Assembly: GCA_964549635.1 (NCBI GenBank)
Contig: CAZJVJ010000014.1
Span: 1 to 27,446, forward strand
Length of the DNA: 27,446 nt
Source: VGNY01 sp964549635
GTDB lineage: Bacteria; Chloroflexota; Dehalococcoidia; GIF9; UBA5629
Direction: 5' to 3'
The notes under the pieces are model-generated. The model was not told the origin of the DNA. It was given only the letters and a program-made list of their open reading frames with translations, and ran no database searches. The first letter of the stretch is position 1. Each line of letters begins with the position of its first letter. This document shows, one piece after another, positions 15,039 to 23,178 of the stretch. The position numbers and the translations under genes are program-made.

Positions 15039-15862
15039 GCTTTCGGAGAGTGGGTTATGGCACCGATTGAAATAAAGTCAACTCCGGTTTCGGCGACTGC
15101 CCGAACTTTATCTAGGGTGATTCCACCGGAGGCTTCGATTAAAGCACGACCTCTTATCAGTTGGACGGCCTTATGCATATCCTCAATGTTCATATTGTCG
15201 AGCATGATAATATCAGCCCCGGCTTCGGCTGCTTTGGCTGCCTCCTGTGGGCTTTTAACTTCTATCTCTATTTTCAATCCGGGTGGAGCTTTGTATCGAG
15301 CTTCGGCTATGACTTGTTTTATATTTAGACCTCGGTGCCGAGCTGCAACCAGGTGATTGTCTTTAATCAAGATGCCATCCCCAAGGTGCATACGGTGGTT
15401 CTTGCCACCGCCAGCTCGAACTGCGTACTTTTCCAAGGCTCTTAAACCCGGCGTGGTTTTCCGTGTGTCGGTGATTTGAGCTGAGAGTCCTTTAACAGCT
15501 TGAACATAGCGGGCTGTTTCTGTAGCGATACCGCTAAGGCGTTGCAGAAAGTTTAAGGCTACTCGCTCAGCTTTCAATATACTGGCAATTTTGCCTTCTA
15601 TTTTAGCTACGATGTCGCCAGGTTTAACCTCAGTCCCGTCCTCGATGAGGACATTTATGTTCAAATCCGGGTCTACTTTGAGAAACACCACACTGGCTAT
15701 CTCCATCCCGGCTATGATCCCGCTTGCTTTTACCACGATCGATGCCTTTCCTTGTTGCGTCTCGGGTACCAGTATTCTGGTAGTTAGGTCACTATGGCTA
15801 AGATCTTCTGCCAGAGCCTGCTCAATAAGTTGTTCGATTTGTGAGGTGATGGTTAATCTCAT
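15011..15862 (-). CDS. nadC: Nicotinate-nucleotide pyrophosphorylase (carboxylating)
   Basis: 283 residues, the usual size of quinolinate phosphoribosyltransferase. Conserved blocks: EDLSHSDLTTRILVP, ERVALNFLQRLSGIAT, TRKTTPGLRALEKYAVRAGG followed by GKNHRMHLGDGILIKDNH, IEIEVKSPQEAAKAAEAGAD and ASGGITLDKV. It converts quinolinate and PRPP to nicotinate mononucleotide for NAD synthesis. It follows the hydrogenase protease by 72 nt on the same strand and may be read through from that operon; nadA and nadB are not in the window. The ribosome site is weak. Confidence 0.96.
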   Translation of the reverse strand: MRLTITSQIEQLIEQALAEDLSHSDLTTRILVPETQQGKASIVVKASGIIAGMEIASVVFLKVDPDLNINVLIEDGTEVKPGDIVAKIEGKIASILKAERVALNFLQRLSGIATETARYVQAVKGLSAQITDTRKTTPGLRALEKYAVRAGGGKNHRMHLGDGILIKDNHLVAARHRGLNIKQVIAEARYKAPPGLKIEIEVKSPQEAAKAAEAGADIIMLDNMNIEDMHKAVQLIRGRALIEASGGITLDKVRAVAETGVDFISIGAITHSPKALDISLELD

Positions 15863-15934
15863 TGTTCTTTGGGCACGATTTTGTCAGGCGTTGTAAGAGC
15901 TTCTCGTCCAATAAGTTGTTCCAGGACAGTCTAA

Positions 15935-16381
15935 CTAAATATTTTGGTTACTATTCAACTCCTGCAAAACCATTTCAACGCAGACGGGAATTGCCCTTTT
16001 AACCTCGGGTGTACATTCTTCCCTAAAAGTAGTTATGTCTAAGGCCTCAATGGCAAAAATAACGATTTGCTGTGGCAAGGCGAGACCTAATTTTCGGCCG
16101 AACTCTAAAGCAGCGGTAAAGCTGGTGTCGTGGGGTGAGATTGCGTGGCGACTGGAATCAAACGCCTCAGGGTCGAGGCGGTAAATCTCTCCTGCTTTGC
16201 CACCTACTGTTTGAATAGCATCAATTATGATGGCCTTATCATAGCCGATGAGTAAGTCTAAGAGACAAAGGCCAGATAGACCAGTATCAGCTATGGTAAT
16301 GTCTGGTTTATCCAGTTTGTTTCTGAGTTCAGCAATAACGCACAATCCGACTCCATCATCACTGAGGAGTGGATTGCCCAT
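15935..16381 (-). CDS. [NiFe]-hydrogenase maturation protease
   Basis: 148 residues from ATG 16381, of the HyaD/HybD/HycI (M52) family. MGNPLLSDDGVG is the N-terminal signature, with likely nickel-probing acids Asp8/Asp9; Asp54 (IIIDAIQ) and His84 (SPHDTSF) are the other expected ligands. It clips the C-terminal peptide of the hydrogenase large subunit after nickel insertion, and MvhA is the gene just upstream. The start is odd: family members begin with a strand such as LILGMGNP, and these residues are encoded upstream in frame (K-T-L-I-L-G), but without ATG. A CTG at 16393 could be the true start; an ATG at 16410 is out of frame. Confidence 0.9.
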   Translation of the reverse strand: MGNPLLSDDGVGLCVIAELRNKLDKPDITIADTGLSGLCLLDLLIGYDKAIIIDAIQTVGGKAGEIYRLDPEAFDSSRHAISPHDTSFTAALEFGRKLGLALPQQIVIFAIEALDITTFREECTPEVKRAIPVCVEMVLQELNSNQNI

Positions 16382-16450
16382 ACCTAATATCAGTGTCTTC
16401 GTCTTCCCATCCTCTTACGCTATGAAGCTATTAATAGCCCGAAGCAGCGG

Positions 16451-17911
16451 CTAGCGACTTAGTTTTTCTATTATCACTCCTTTACTATTGTATATAATTA
16501 CCTCCATTGGTATCTGGCCGGGCAGGCTATGAGTAGCACAGGCGAAGCAAGGATCGTAGGGGCGCCATGCCATCTCGATGCGGTTGAGCAACCCCTCGGT
16601 TATCTTTTTGCCTGGCTGGATAAGTGCCATGGCTGCTTTTTTGATCGACATGTTAAATGAGGCAGAATTGCCCACTGTGGCTACGATGAGGTTTGCCTTT
16701 CTGATCACACCTTTATCGTCAGTGATATAGTGATGGAACAAGGTACCACGAGGGGCTTCGACGACGCCAACGCCCTCGTCGGGGGTGGCTGTAGGGATAG
16801 TTCTAATATTTAGACTGGTTATTTCAGGGTCACGGCTCAGTTCCAGCAGTCTTTCTGCTGCGTAGAGGAGCTCGATGAGTCTTGCCCAGTGCATAGCCAG
16901 GGTATGGTGCACCGGCTTGCCGCCCAGTGTGGAATACATCTTCTCGTAAGCTTCCTGGGCAAGTGGGGTTGCCATGCCGTCAGCGGCGTTGAGACGGGCA
17001 AGGGGTGCCACACGGTAGATACCACTGTCCTTGCCGTCGACAAAGCCCCTCCAGCCAATCTTCTTGAGAAAGGGGAACTTAATGTAACTCCATGGCTCCA
17101 CGTGCTCAGCGATATGGTCGAGGTATTCGCGTGGTGAAAATTTAGCAAACTCTTTACCGTCAGGGTCGACTACACGAACTTTACCATCGTAGAAATTCAC
17201 CTTGTTCTTGTCGTCTACCAGCCCCATATAGTAAGTACGATTAGTATAGGCATCGCTCAAAATCATATCAACATATTCTTTGTTTTTAAGTACGATGTCA
17301 TCGAAGACTTTGAGGGAAAGTTTGGCGAATTCTACCGAGTCCTTAGCGATCTGCTCGACTTCCTTCCTTTGTTCCTCTGTAAGTCCCTTGCTGATGCCTC
17401 CCGGAAGGCCAAATACAGGGTGTACAGCCCTCCCACCAAGCATATGGATAATGTGGTGGTTCTGCATCCGCGCTTTTATTACTGCACCACCCAGTTCCAG
17501 CCCTACTTTGGCAATTACACCAAGTATGTTGCGCTCTGCAACCGGGGCCTCTGGGCCCATTACAAAATCGGGCCCCCCGAGAATGTAGAAGTGAGTAGTA
17601 TGGTCGGTGACGTAAAAGGCACTGTAGAACAGCTCACGTAGCTTTTTGGCTGGACTCGGCGGATCAACATGGAAGAGGTCATCTAGACATTTAGTCGCTG
17701 CCATATGATGTGCTTCGGGGCAAACTCCGCATATTCGCTGGGTTATTTGTGGCATGTCCTCAGCCAGACGCCCCTCGCAGAACTTTTCGAATCCTCTCAG
17801 CTCCGGCACTTGGAAATAGACATTCTCCACACCGCCAGCATCGTTAAGGAATATTTCGATCTTGCCGTGTCCTTCAAGGCGAGTAATTGGGTCTATGGTA
17901 ATTTTTTTCAT
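16451..17911 (-). CDS. mvhA: [NiFe]-hydrogenase large subunit, MvhA type
   Basis: 486 residues. The two Ni-binding motifs are intact: RICGVCPEAHH (C61, C64, H68) and DPCFACATH (C455, C458, H461). 25 residues follow His461, which fits a removable C-terminal peptide and the protease gene next to it. The catalytic subunit splits H2 in the cytoplasm; the relation to F420-non-reducing group 3c enzymes rests on overall similarity and on mvhG/mvhD upstream. ATG overlaps the mvhG stop (ATGA), and AAGGAGGG precedes it. No in-frame UGA: both nickel motifs use Cys. Confidence 0.96.
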   Translation of the reverse strand: MKKITIDPITRLEGHGKIEIFLNDAGGVENVYFQVPELRGFEKFCEGRLAEDMPQITQRICGVCPEAHHMAATKCLDDLFHVDPPSPAKKLRELFYSAFYVTDHTTHFYILGGPDFVMGPEAPVAERNILGVIAKVGLELGGAVIKARMQNHHIIHMLGGRAVHPVFGLPGGISKGLTEEQRKEVEQIAKDSVEFAKLSLKVFDDIVLKNKEYVDMILSDAYTNRTYYMGLVDDKNKVNFYDGKVRVVDPDGKEFAKFSPREYLDHIAEHVEPWSYIKFPFLKKIGWRGFVDGKDSGIYRVAPLARLNAADGMATPLAQEAYEKMYSTLGGKPVHHTLAMHWARLIELLYAAERLLELSRDPEITSLNIRTIPTATPDEGVGVVEAPRGTLFHHYITDDKGVIRKANLIVATVGNSASFNMSIKKAAMALIQPGKKITEGLLNRIEMAWRPYDPCFACATHSLPGQIPMEVIIYNSKGVIIEKLSR

Positions 17912-18867
17912 TTTATCCTAGCCCTCCTTAGCAGAGAATCAGGCAGACTGTAACGGTAAAAAGTGCCAACAGGGTCGTGAATATTGTCAATAATACTCTG
18001 TATTTCAGATGGGTCGTTGGAATCAATTACCGAGGCAACTGCGCTAAGAAAATGTGCTCCCTGGTCTACTACCCCCTCGACTGGTCCGTAGCAGCCGGTG
18101 CAGGGCATGTTAGCCTGTGGACAGGGGGCGCCACAGCCGCCTCTGGTAGCAATGCCGGCACAGAGGAGCCCTTGTTCAAAAAGGCAGAGCTCGGGGTCTG
18201 GGATGATTTCAAATGTACGGTAAAATTTCTTCACCTTCTTAACATCCCTTTTTCGTGGGCAGTCGTCACACACCGCCTTAACGTTATGGCTGATGATAGT
18301 GCCTTTGGGTGGTAATTTACCCTCAATTAATGTTTCCAGAGCTAGCCAGGTCGTTTTTTCCTCAGGCGGACACCCGGGTACTACATAGTCAACGTCCACA
18401 GTCTGTAATAAGGTCTTGACTGTATCGTAAAACTCAGGGAGTGTTAGCTCGCCCTCAGGCACCTTAAACTTTGTCTGGGGAATGACTCTGTCCTTGTTAT
18501 CTGTGGACGGAGTTTCCACATAAGCTCGTTCGAATATTAGCTCTCTATTGAATAGGTTTGCCAGACCTGGTATGCAGCCTTCATAAGCACAAGAACCATA
18601 GGCAATCATAATTTTGGATTTGTCGCGGAGCATCTTTGCCAAGTGTTCCTGTTCCGAGTTTCTGATGGCACCGTTGAACAGGCAAACATCGATGCTCTTG
18701 TCGGGCATTGCTTCCACATCCTTGTACTTGACGTCGATAGCTACGGGCCAAAAGACTATGTCTGCAGCCTCAGCCAACTTAAGTAACTTATCACCGATTT
18801 GTAGCTGGGCGATTTCACACCCCCCGCAGCTGGCTGCCCAGTAGAGCGCTAGTTTAAGTTTAGCCAT
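17908..18867 (-). CDS. mvhG: [NiFe]-hydrogenase small subunit, MvhG type
   Basis: 319 residues. The proximal cluster motif is near the N-terminus (LYWAASCGGCEIAQLQIGDK, then GSCAYEGCIPGL and VPGCPPEE). C-terminal cysteines (CDDCPRKR, CLFEQGLLCAGIATRGGCGA, CPQANMPCTGCYGP) supply the further Fe-S clusters that carry electrons from MvhA to MvhD. There is no twin-arginine signal, so the enzyme is cytoplasmic. The start overlaps mvhD by 8 nt, and the AAGGAGG site is ideal. Confidence 0.95.
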   Translation of the reverse strand: MAKLKLALYWAASCGGCEIAQLQIGDKLLKLAEAADIVFWPVAIDVKYKDVEAMPDKSIDVCLFNGAIRNSEQEHLAKMLRDKSKIMIAYGSCAYEGCIPGLANLFNRELIFERAYVETPSTDNKDRVIPQTKFKVPEGELTLPEFYDTVKTLLQTVDVDYVVPGCPPEEKTTWLALETLIEGKLPPKGTIISHNVKAVCDDCPRKRDVKKVKKFYRTFEIIPDPELCLFEQGLLCAGIATRGGCGAPCPQANMPCTGCYGPVEGVVDQGAHFLSAVASVIDSNDPSEIQSIIDNIHDPVGTFYRYSLPDSLLRRARIK

Positions 18868-19288
18868 GTTTTGCCTCCTTGGAGTTGCTCTTAAAAGGAC
18901 CTAAGGCTCTGACTTTCTCAGTCATCTCATCAACGATGGCAACGAAGCGATCGCCTTCGGATGCCGATACCCAGTCAAGCCGTACTCGTTCATCCTCAAT
19001 ACCAAGCTGGCTTAGCATTTTCTTAAACAAAAGCATACGACGCATTGCCTTGTAATTTCCCTCCGCGTAGTGGCAGTCGCCTGGATGGCAACCCAGGATA
19101 AGCACACCATCTGCCTCTAGTTCGAAGGCCTTCAGGACGAAAGCCGGCTCTACACGGCCGCTGCACATCACTCTAATGATGCGTACGTTAGGCGCGCATT
19201 TCATTCGGGCGGTGCCAGCTAAGTCAGCACCTCGATAGGAACACCAGTTACAGCAGAAGCCTACAATTTTTGGTTCGAAATTGTTCAT
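18860..19288 (-). CDS. mvhD: MvhD1, hydrogenase iron-sulfur delta subunit (cysteine form)
   Basis: 142 residues. A [2Fe-2S]-type cysteine set is spread over the protein: CCNWCSYRGADLAG, MCSGRVEPAF and LGCHPGDCHYAEGN. It is the bridge between MvhAG and HdrA. Cys67 (in LGCHPGDC) is the residue replaced by a UGA codon in the paralogue mvhD2. The downstream mRNA here forms no hairpin at the place where mvhD2 has one. ATG overlaps the hdrA1 stop (ATGA), so stoichiometric expression is expected. Confidence 0.95.
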   Translation of the reverse strand: MNNFEPKIVGFCCNWCSYRGADLAGTARMKCAPNVRIIRVMCSGRVEPAFVLKAFELEADGVLILGCHPGDCHYAEGNYKAMRRMLLFKKMLSQLGIEDERVRLDWVSASEGDRFVAIVDEMTEKVRALGPFKSNSKEAKHG

Positions 19289-21279
19289 ACTAATACCCCC
19301 TCGATTTCTGCAAATATTTCTTCGGTGGTAAAGTGCTTATGTGTGATTGCTGCACTGGGGCAGGCAGCAACACAGGTGCCGCACCCTTTGCACAGAGCCT
19401 CGTTGATTCGGGAGACCTTTTCCTCCTCAATGAAGTCGATGGCTTTGTAAGGACAGAGCAAATTACAGACTCGGCAACCGGAGCACTTCTCTTCATCAAT
19501 AAAAGCGACAGCAGCCTCTAACTCGACCTTTCCCTTGCTGATTAAAGCCAGAACGCGTGTAGCGGCTGCCGAAGCTTGTGCAACTGTATCAGGTATGTCC
19601 TTGGGGCCCTGACAGCAACCAGCTATGAAAATACCGTCAGTCATGGTGGCTACAGGGTCGAGTTTGGGGTGTCTCTCGATAAAGAAGCCGTCAGCACCCT
19701 GGCTGATACCAAACTTCTGGGCCACATCTTTGGCATCTGCACGGGCTTCTAAGGCTATGCAAAGAATGACCATATCAACCGGGACCCGAACAACTGTTCC
19801 CAGCAATGTATCCTCACCACAAACGATAAGTTTACCCTTTTCCTCGTCTGTTATCGCCCTGTCAGTAACCTCAGCTACTTTTCCTCTTATGAAGGTAACG
19901 CCCTCTTTAGATAACCTCTCGTAGAATTCTTCGTATCCCTTGCCAAAACAGCGCATATCTATATACATTTGGTAAACATCAGCATTGGTCTTTTCTTTTA
20001 TAAGATGGGAGTATTTGAGGGCGTACATGCAGCAGACTCGTGAGCAATATTTGTGGTAATGTTCATCTCGGCTACCGACGCAGTGGATAATGGCTATACT
20101 TTTAGGTACTGAGCCGTCTTTGAGAACAATTTTGCCTCCGGTAGGTCCTACTGAGTTGCAAATCCTTTCAAATTCTAGTCCGGTATAAACATTTGGGAAA
20201 CGTCCATAGCCGTACTTGATGATGGGAGTGGGGTCAAAGGGGTCGTACCCGGTGGTAATTATGATGTTACCGACCTCGACTTCCACTATTTTGTCCTGCT
20301 GTTCAAAATCTATGGCGTCACGCTCGCAGAACTTCTCGCAGGCGCGACATTTCCCCTTAAGGAAGTAGACGCAAGTCTCTTTGTCTATGACCGGGATGTT
20401 AGGGACGGCTTGAGGAAATGGAGTATAGATAGCTTTTCGCTGGCCTAAGCCAAGGTCAAATTCGCTGGGGGCCTTCCAGGGACATTTCTCCATGCAGACA
20501 CCACAGCCGTTGCATTTCTCTTCATCGACGAACCGGGCTTTCTTACGGACTTTTACCTTAAAGTTCCCTATGAACCCTGAGACCTCTTCCACCTCGCTAT
20601 AGGTCATCAGTTCAATGTTGGGGTGAGAGCCAGCTGCCGTCATTTTAGGGGTTAGAATACAAGCGGAACAGTCTAGGGTGGGGAATGTCTTATCGAATTG
20701 AATCATATGGCCGCCTATGCTTGGTTCTCTTTCAACCAAGTAGACTTTATGCCCTGCGTCAGCAATCTCTAGGGCAGCTTGGATGCCAGCAATACCACCA
20801 CCCACAACTAAGGTGTTCTGATTGACCGAGACCTCCTTTACTTCCAGAGGCTGATGGTAATAAACGCGTTTTACAGCAGCTCTTACCAGGGCTTTTGCCT
20901 TTTCGGTGGCTTTCTCGTGGTCTTCAGTCGTCCAGGAGCAGTGCTCCCGGATGTTAGCCATCTCCAGAAGATAGGGATTAATTCCGGCTTCCATGATAGC
21001 ACGCCGAAAGGTTGGCTCATGCAATAGAGGAGAACATGATGCAACCACAACACGGTTAAGTCCCAGGTTCTTGATATCTTCTCGTATCATACTCTGTCCC
21101 GGGTCGGAGCACATAAATTTGTACTCACGGACAACTGTTACTGCGTTTAATCCTTTGGCAAATTCAACCACTTGTGGTACATCAACGGTGCCAGCGATAT
21201 TGGAACCGCAATGGCAAACATAGACACCTATCTTAGGCTCTGTGTCTTTTTTAACTGATGTCTTCTTTGTAGCCATCAT
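19285..21279 (-). CDS. hdrA: HdrA1, heterodisulfide-reductase-like flavin subunit (cysteine form)
   Basis: 664 residues. N-terminal domain (IGVYVCHCGSNIAGTVDV, CSWTTEDHEKA); FAD site VVGGGIAGIQAALEIADAG; the segment TFPTLDCSACILTPKM with Cys207; inserted ferredoxin motif CNGCGVCMEKCP; CVYFLKGKCRACEKFC; and a C-terminal double [4Fe-4S] domain (CSGCRVCNLLCP, CKGCGTCVAACP). HdrA flavin is the bifurcation site in MvhADG-HdrABC complexes. ATG 21279 overlaps the upstream stop; a second ATG at 21276 is equally possible. Compared with HdrA2 it has about 12 extra N-terminal residues (TKKTSVKKD). The physiological acceptor is unknown; outside methanogens it is unlikely to be CoM-S-S-CoB. Confidence 0.95.
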   Translation of the reverse strand: MMATKKTSVKKDTEPKIGVYVCHCGSNIAGTVDVPQVVEFAKGLNAVTVVREYKFMCSDPGQSMIREDIKNLGLNRVVVASCSPLLHEPTFRRAIMEAGINPYLLEMANIREHCSWTTEDHEKATEKAKALVRAAVKRVYYHQPLEVKEVSVNQNTLVVGGGIAGIQAALEIADAGHKVYLVEREPSIGGHMIQFDKTFPTLDCSACILTPKMTAAGSHPNIELMTYSEVEEVSGFIGNFKVKVRKKARFVDEEKCNGCGVCMEKCPWKAPSEFDLGLGQRKAIYTPFPQAVPNIPVIDKETCVYFLKGKCRACEKFCERDAIDFEQQDKIVEVEVGNIIITTGYDPFDPTPIIKYGYGRFPNVYTGLEFERICNSVGPTGGKIVLKDGSVPKSIAIIHCVGSRDEHYHKYCSRVCCMYALKYSHLIKEKTNADVYQMYIDMRCFGKGYEEFYERLSKEGVTFIRGKVAEVTDRAITDEEKGKLIVCGEDTLLGTVVRVPVDMVILCIALEARADAKDVAQKFGISQGADGFFIERHPKLDPVATMTDGIFIAGCCQGPKDIPDTVAQASAAATRVLALISKGKVELEAAVAFIDEEKCSGCRVCNLLCPYKAIDFIEEEKVSRINEALCKGCGTCVAACPSAAITHKHFTTEEIFAEIEGVLV

Positions 21280-22427
21280 AGTGCCTCCGCAACTAATTCT
21301 GCGATATCTTTAATCTCGACTACCTCTGTTTTGCCCATAGATATAATGCCGTCGTTGAAGTTAGCCATACAGTAAGGACAACTAACGGCAAGTATGTCGG
21401 CCTCTAACTCAAATACTTGCTCGAGTCTAAGCTCCGAAGGCCTTTCACCTTTTTTGGTTTCCAGCCAGAGCCTTCCAGCACAACCACCGCAGCACAAAGC
21501 GTATTCGCGTGTATCACGCATTTCAGCAAATTCTAGACCAGGGATGCTGGCCAGGATTTGTCGGTGCTCATCATATATACCTTGCCAGCGACCTAAGCAG
21601 CAAGAATCATGATAGGTAACTTTTTTGACTAGTGGTTTGCTGAATTTAAGCCTACCTTCTTTGATTAATTCAGCTAAGTATTCAGAAAGATGAACTATCT
21701 CATAATTGCCCCCGAGTTCAGGGTATTCGTCTTTGAAGGTGTGATAGCAGTGCGGTGAGGTGACAAGTATTTTCTTAACGCCAAGCTCTGTGAAGATGGC
21801 GATGTTGGTTTTGGTCAGTCTCTGCCATAGGCTTTCAGCTCCGGCCTTTCGTATGCTCTCACCACAGCAGACTACATTATTGTCTGGGATGCCGAAATCA
21901 ACATTAGCCTTTTTCAGGATGTTCACTGTTGCCACAGCAGCCTTTCTGGTAGGCGGGTCATACGTTTGGTAGCAGCAAGGAAAATACAATATTTCAGTTC
22001 CTCTGGCGAAGGTCTTTACACCAAGGTCTTTCGCCCAGTCCATTCGTTTATCGGGTGGCTCCCCCAGTGGATTACCCACTGCGGATGTATTTTTTTCCGT
22101 GATGCGAAGTGAATGGGGGACTATGCCAGCACCCACCTCCATAACCACGCGCCGTAAAGCCCTCATGACGTACGGGATTTCCACACCACGAGGGCAACGA
22201 TCAACGCAGGCTTTACAGCCAAAGCATCTCCATATCTCATCAGACTCGAAATCAACCAATCCCATCTGTGCCTTATGAATTACCTTCCGCACCATGAAGC
22301 TGGTTAACCGGTTCCATGGGCAGACACCGGTGCATAGACCACATTGATAACATAACTTGAGGGCCTCACCGCCCTCGTCAATTATGATATCCGTCGTTTC
22401 TTTCAGTGGTGTTTGAATTTCTGTCAT
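21276..22427 (-). CDS. HdrD-like protein (HdrC-HdrB fusion)
   Basis: 383 residues. N-terminal HdrC-like part: CYQCGLCTGVCP (C26, C29, C32, C36) and CFGCKACVDRCP (C68-C78). C-terminal HdrB-like part: two CCG modules (PCCYQTYD... VVCCGESI... SPHCYHTF, and SCCLGRW... ALCCGGCAG... CPYCMANF), expected to bind non-cubane [4Fe-4S] clusters for disulfide chemistry. It is first in the operon with hdrA1-mvhDGA, so it should be the low-potential-independent acceptor site of that module. It could equally be annotated as a GlpC/LldE-like (Fe-S)-binding oxidoreductase; the substrate is unknown. Confidence 0.88.
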   Translation of the reverse strand: MTEIQTPLKETTDIIIDEGGEALKLCYQCGLCTGVCPWNRLTSFMVRKVIHKAQMGLVDFESDEIWRCFGCKACVDRCPRGVEIPYVMRALRRVVMEVGAGIVPHSLRITEKNTSAVGNPLGEPPDKRMDWAKDLGVKTFARGTEILYFPCCYQTYDPPTRKAAVATVNILKKANVDFGIPDNNVVCCGESIRKAGAESLWQRLTKTNIAIFTELGVKKILVTSPHCYHTFKDEYPELGGNYEIVHLSEYLAELIKEGRLKFSKPLVKKVTYHDSCCLGRWQGIYDEHRQILASIPGLEFAEMRDTREYALCCGGCAGRLWLETKKGERPSELRLEQVFELEADILAVSCPYCMANFNDGIISMGKTEVVEIKDIAELVAEAL

Positions 22428-22737
22428 TTGCCTTTCCTCTCTCCTTATTTTTAGCCCGTGTGATTATACAGCAAGTTGCCGATTCCTGCAAGGCTACTGC
22501 TGAACTAAAAAATGTTTTCGTTATGTGGTAGTGGATGTAAGCACGTTCTGGTATTGCTTTCGGTCTCACGTCTTTCGACTAGTGACAAAGACGACGGTGT
22601 GATGCCACAGCATATAGAATCTACCTTTGATGAATGGTCATTTCGAATGTCTTGGAGTTGGGTTTATCACGATGAGACCAAAGACTCGTTATGATTATTG
22701 TAGCAGGTGCCTGGTTGTCATGGAGGGAAGCAAAGGC
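22428..22737. other. 310-bp gap between the two Hdr modules
   Basis: Apart from the promoter at 22463-22491 I see no gene here. A 60-codon plus-strand frame (22512-22694) has no ribosome site and no recognisable family. No strong terminator is visible after mvhD2. Confidence 0.6.
22463..22491 (-). promoter_or_regulatory. promoter of the hdrD-hdrA1-mvhDGA operon
   Basis: On the minus strand TTGCAG (22486-22491), 17-bp spacer and a perfect TATAAT (22463-22468). Transcription would begin near 22456, 29 nt before ATG 22427, with AAAGG as ribosome site. Confidence 0.7.
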
Positions 22738-23178
22738 TCAGTCAGCCATTACCGGCTGGGCGTATGTGCTTCCCTCATTAGGGCTTAAAGGGCCTAGCTT
22801 TCTTATTTGTTCGGTCATTTCATCCACTATTGTGGCAAAGCGGTCAGCTTCCGAGGCTGAAACCCAATCTAGCTTGAGCCGTTCCTCTTCAATGCCCAGC
22901 TGTACCAGCATTTTCTTAAGCAAAGGTATTCTGCGAGCCTCTTTTACATTACCTTCCAGGTAATGACATTCACCAGGATGTCAGCCGCAGACGAGCACCC
23001 CATCGGCACCTAGCTGGAAAGCTTTCAGAATAAATGTAGGCTCGACCCGCCCGCTGCACATAACGCGGATTACGCGTACATTAGATGCGTACTTTTTTCG
23101 TGAAGTGCCGGCTAAGTCGGCGGCAGCATAAGAACACCAATTGCATAAAAACCCGACTATTCTTGGCTCGAAGTTCAT
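22738..23178 (-). CDS. mvhD: MvhD2, delta subunit selenoprotein (in-frame UGA as Sec66)
   Basis: Read through the TGA at 22981-22983, the frame gives 146 residues aligned end to end with MvhD1: FLCNWCSYAAADLAG, MCSGRVEPTF, then VLVCG-Sec-HPGECHYLEGN and the helical C-terminus (LKLDWVSASEADRF). MvhD1 has Cys67 at this place. Both halves are well conserved and no other stop or frameshift occurs, so decay is unlikely. ATG overlaps the hdrA2 stop (ATGA), with AGAAGGAG upstream. Methanococcal VhuD and some deltaproteobacterial MvhD/FrhD proteins are known selenoproteins. No mvhG or mvhA follows, so it must borrow MvhAG or use another electron donor. The selA/B/C/D genes are not in the window. Confidence 0.9.
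22947..22965 (-). promoter_or_regulatory. putative bacterial SECIS hairpin, mvhD2
   Basis: The mRNA after the UGA forms CAUUACC-UGGAA-GGUAAUG: seven perfect base pairs and a 5-nt loop with G at its second position. The loop begins after 22 nt. The stem lies inside the codons for HYLEGNV. The same stretch of mvhD1 cannot form this stem. SelB recognition is inferred from position and loop, not shown. Confidence 0.72.
22981..22983 (-). other. UGA selenocysteine codon in mvhD2
   Basis: TGA replaces the conserved Cys codon (TGC in mvhD1) between GTCTGCGGC and CATCCTGGT. Predicted Sec66. Confidence 0.88.

Noticed and set aside
22463..22491. A third Fur-family operator in the hdrD promoter (GCAACTTGC and TTGCAG near the -10/-35)
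   Set aside because: Only short half-site likeness; spacing and centre differ from TGCAAyTAGTTGCA.
22568..22678. Inverted repeat GGTCTCA/TGAGACC about 100 bp apart in the Hdr gap
   Set aside because: Seven bases at long spacing is expected by chance, with no flanking structure.
22512..22694. 60-codon plus-strand frame in the gap between the Hdr modules
   Set aside because: No ribosome site, no family resemblance, and it crosses the hdrD upstream region; judged chance.
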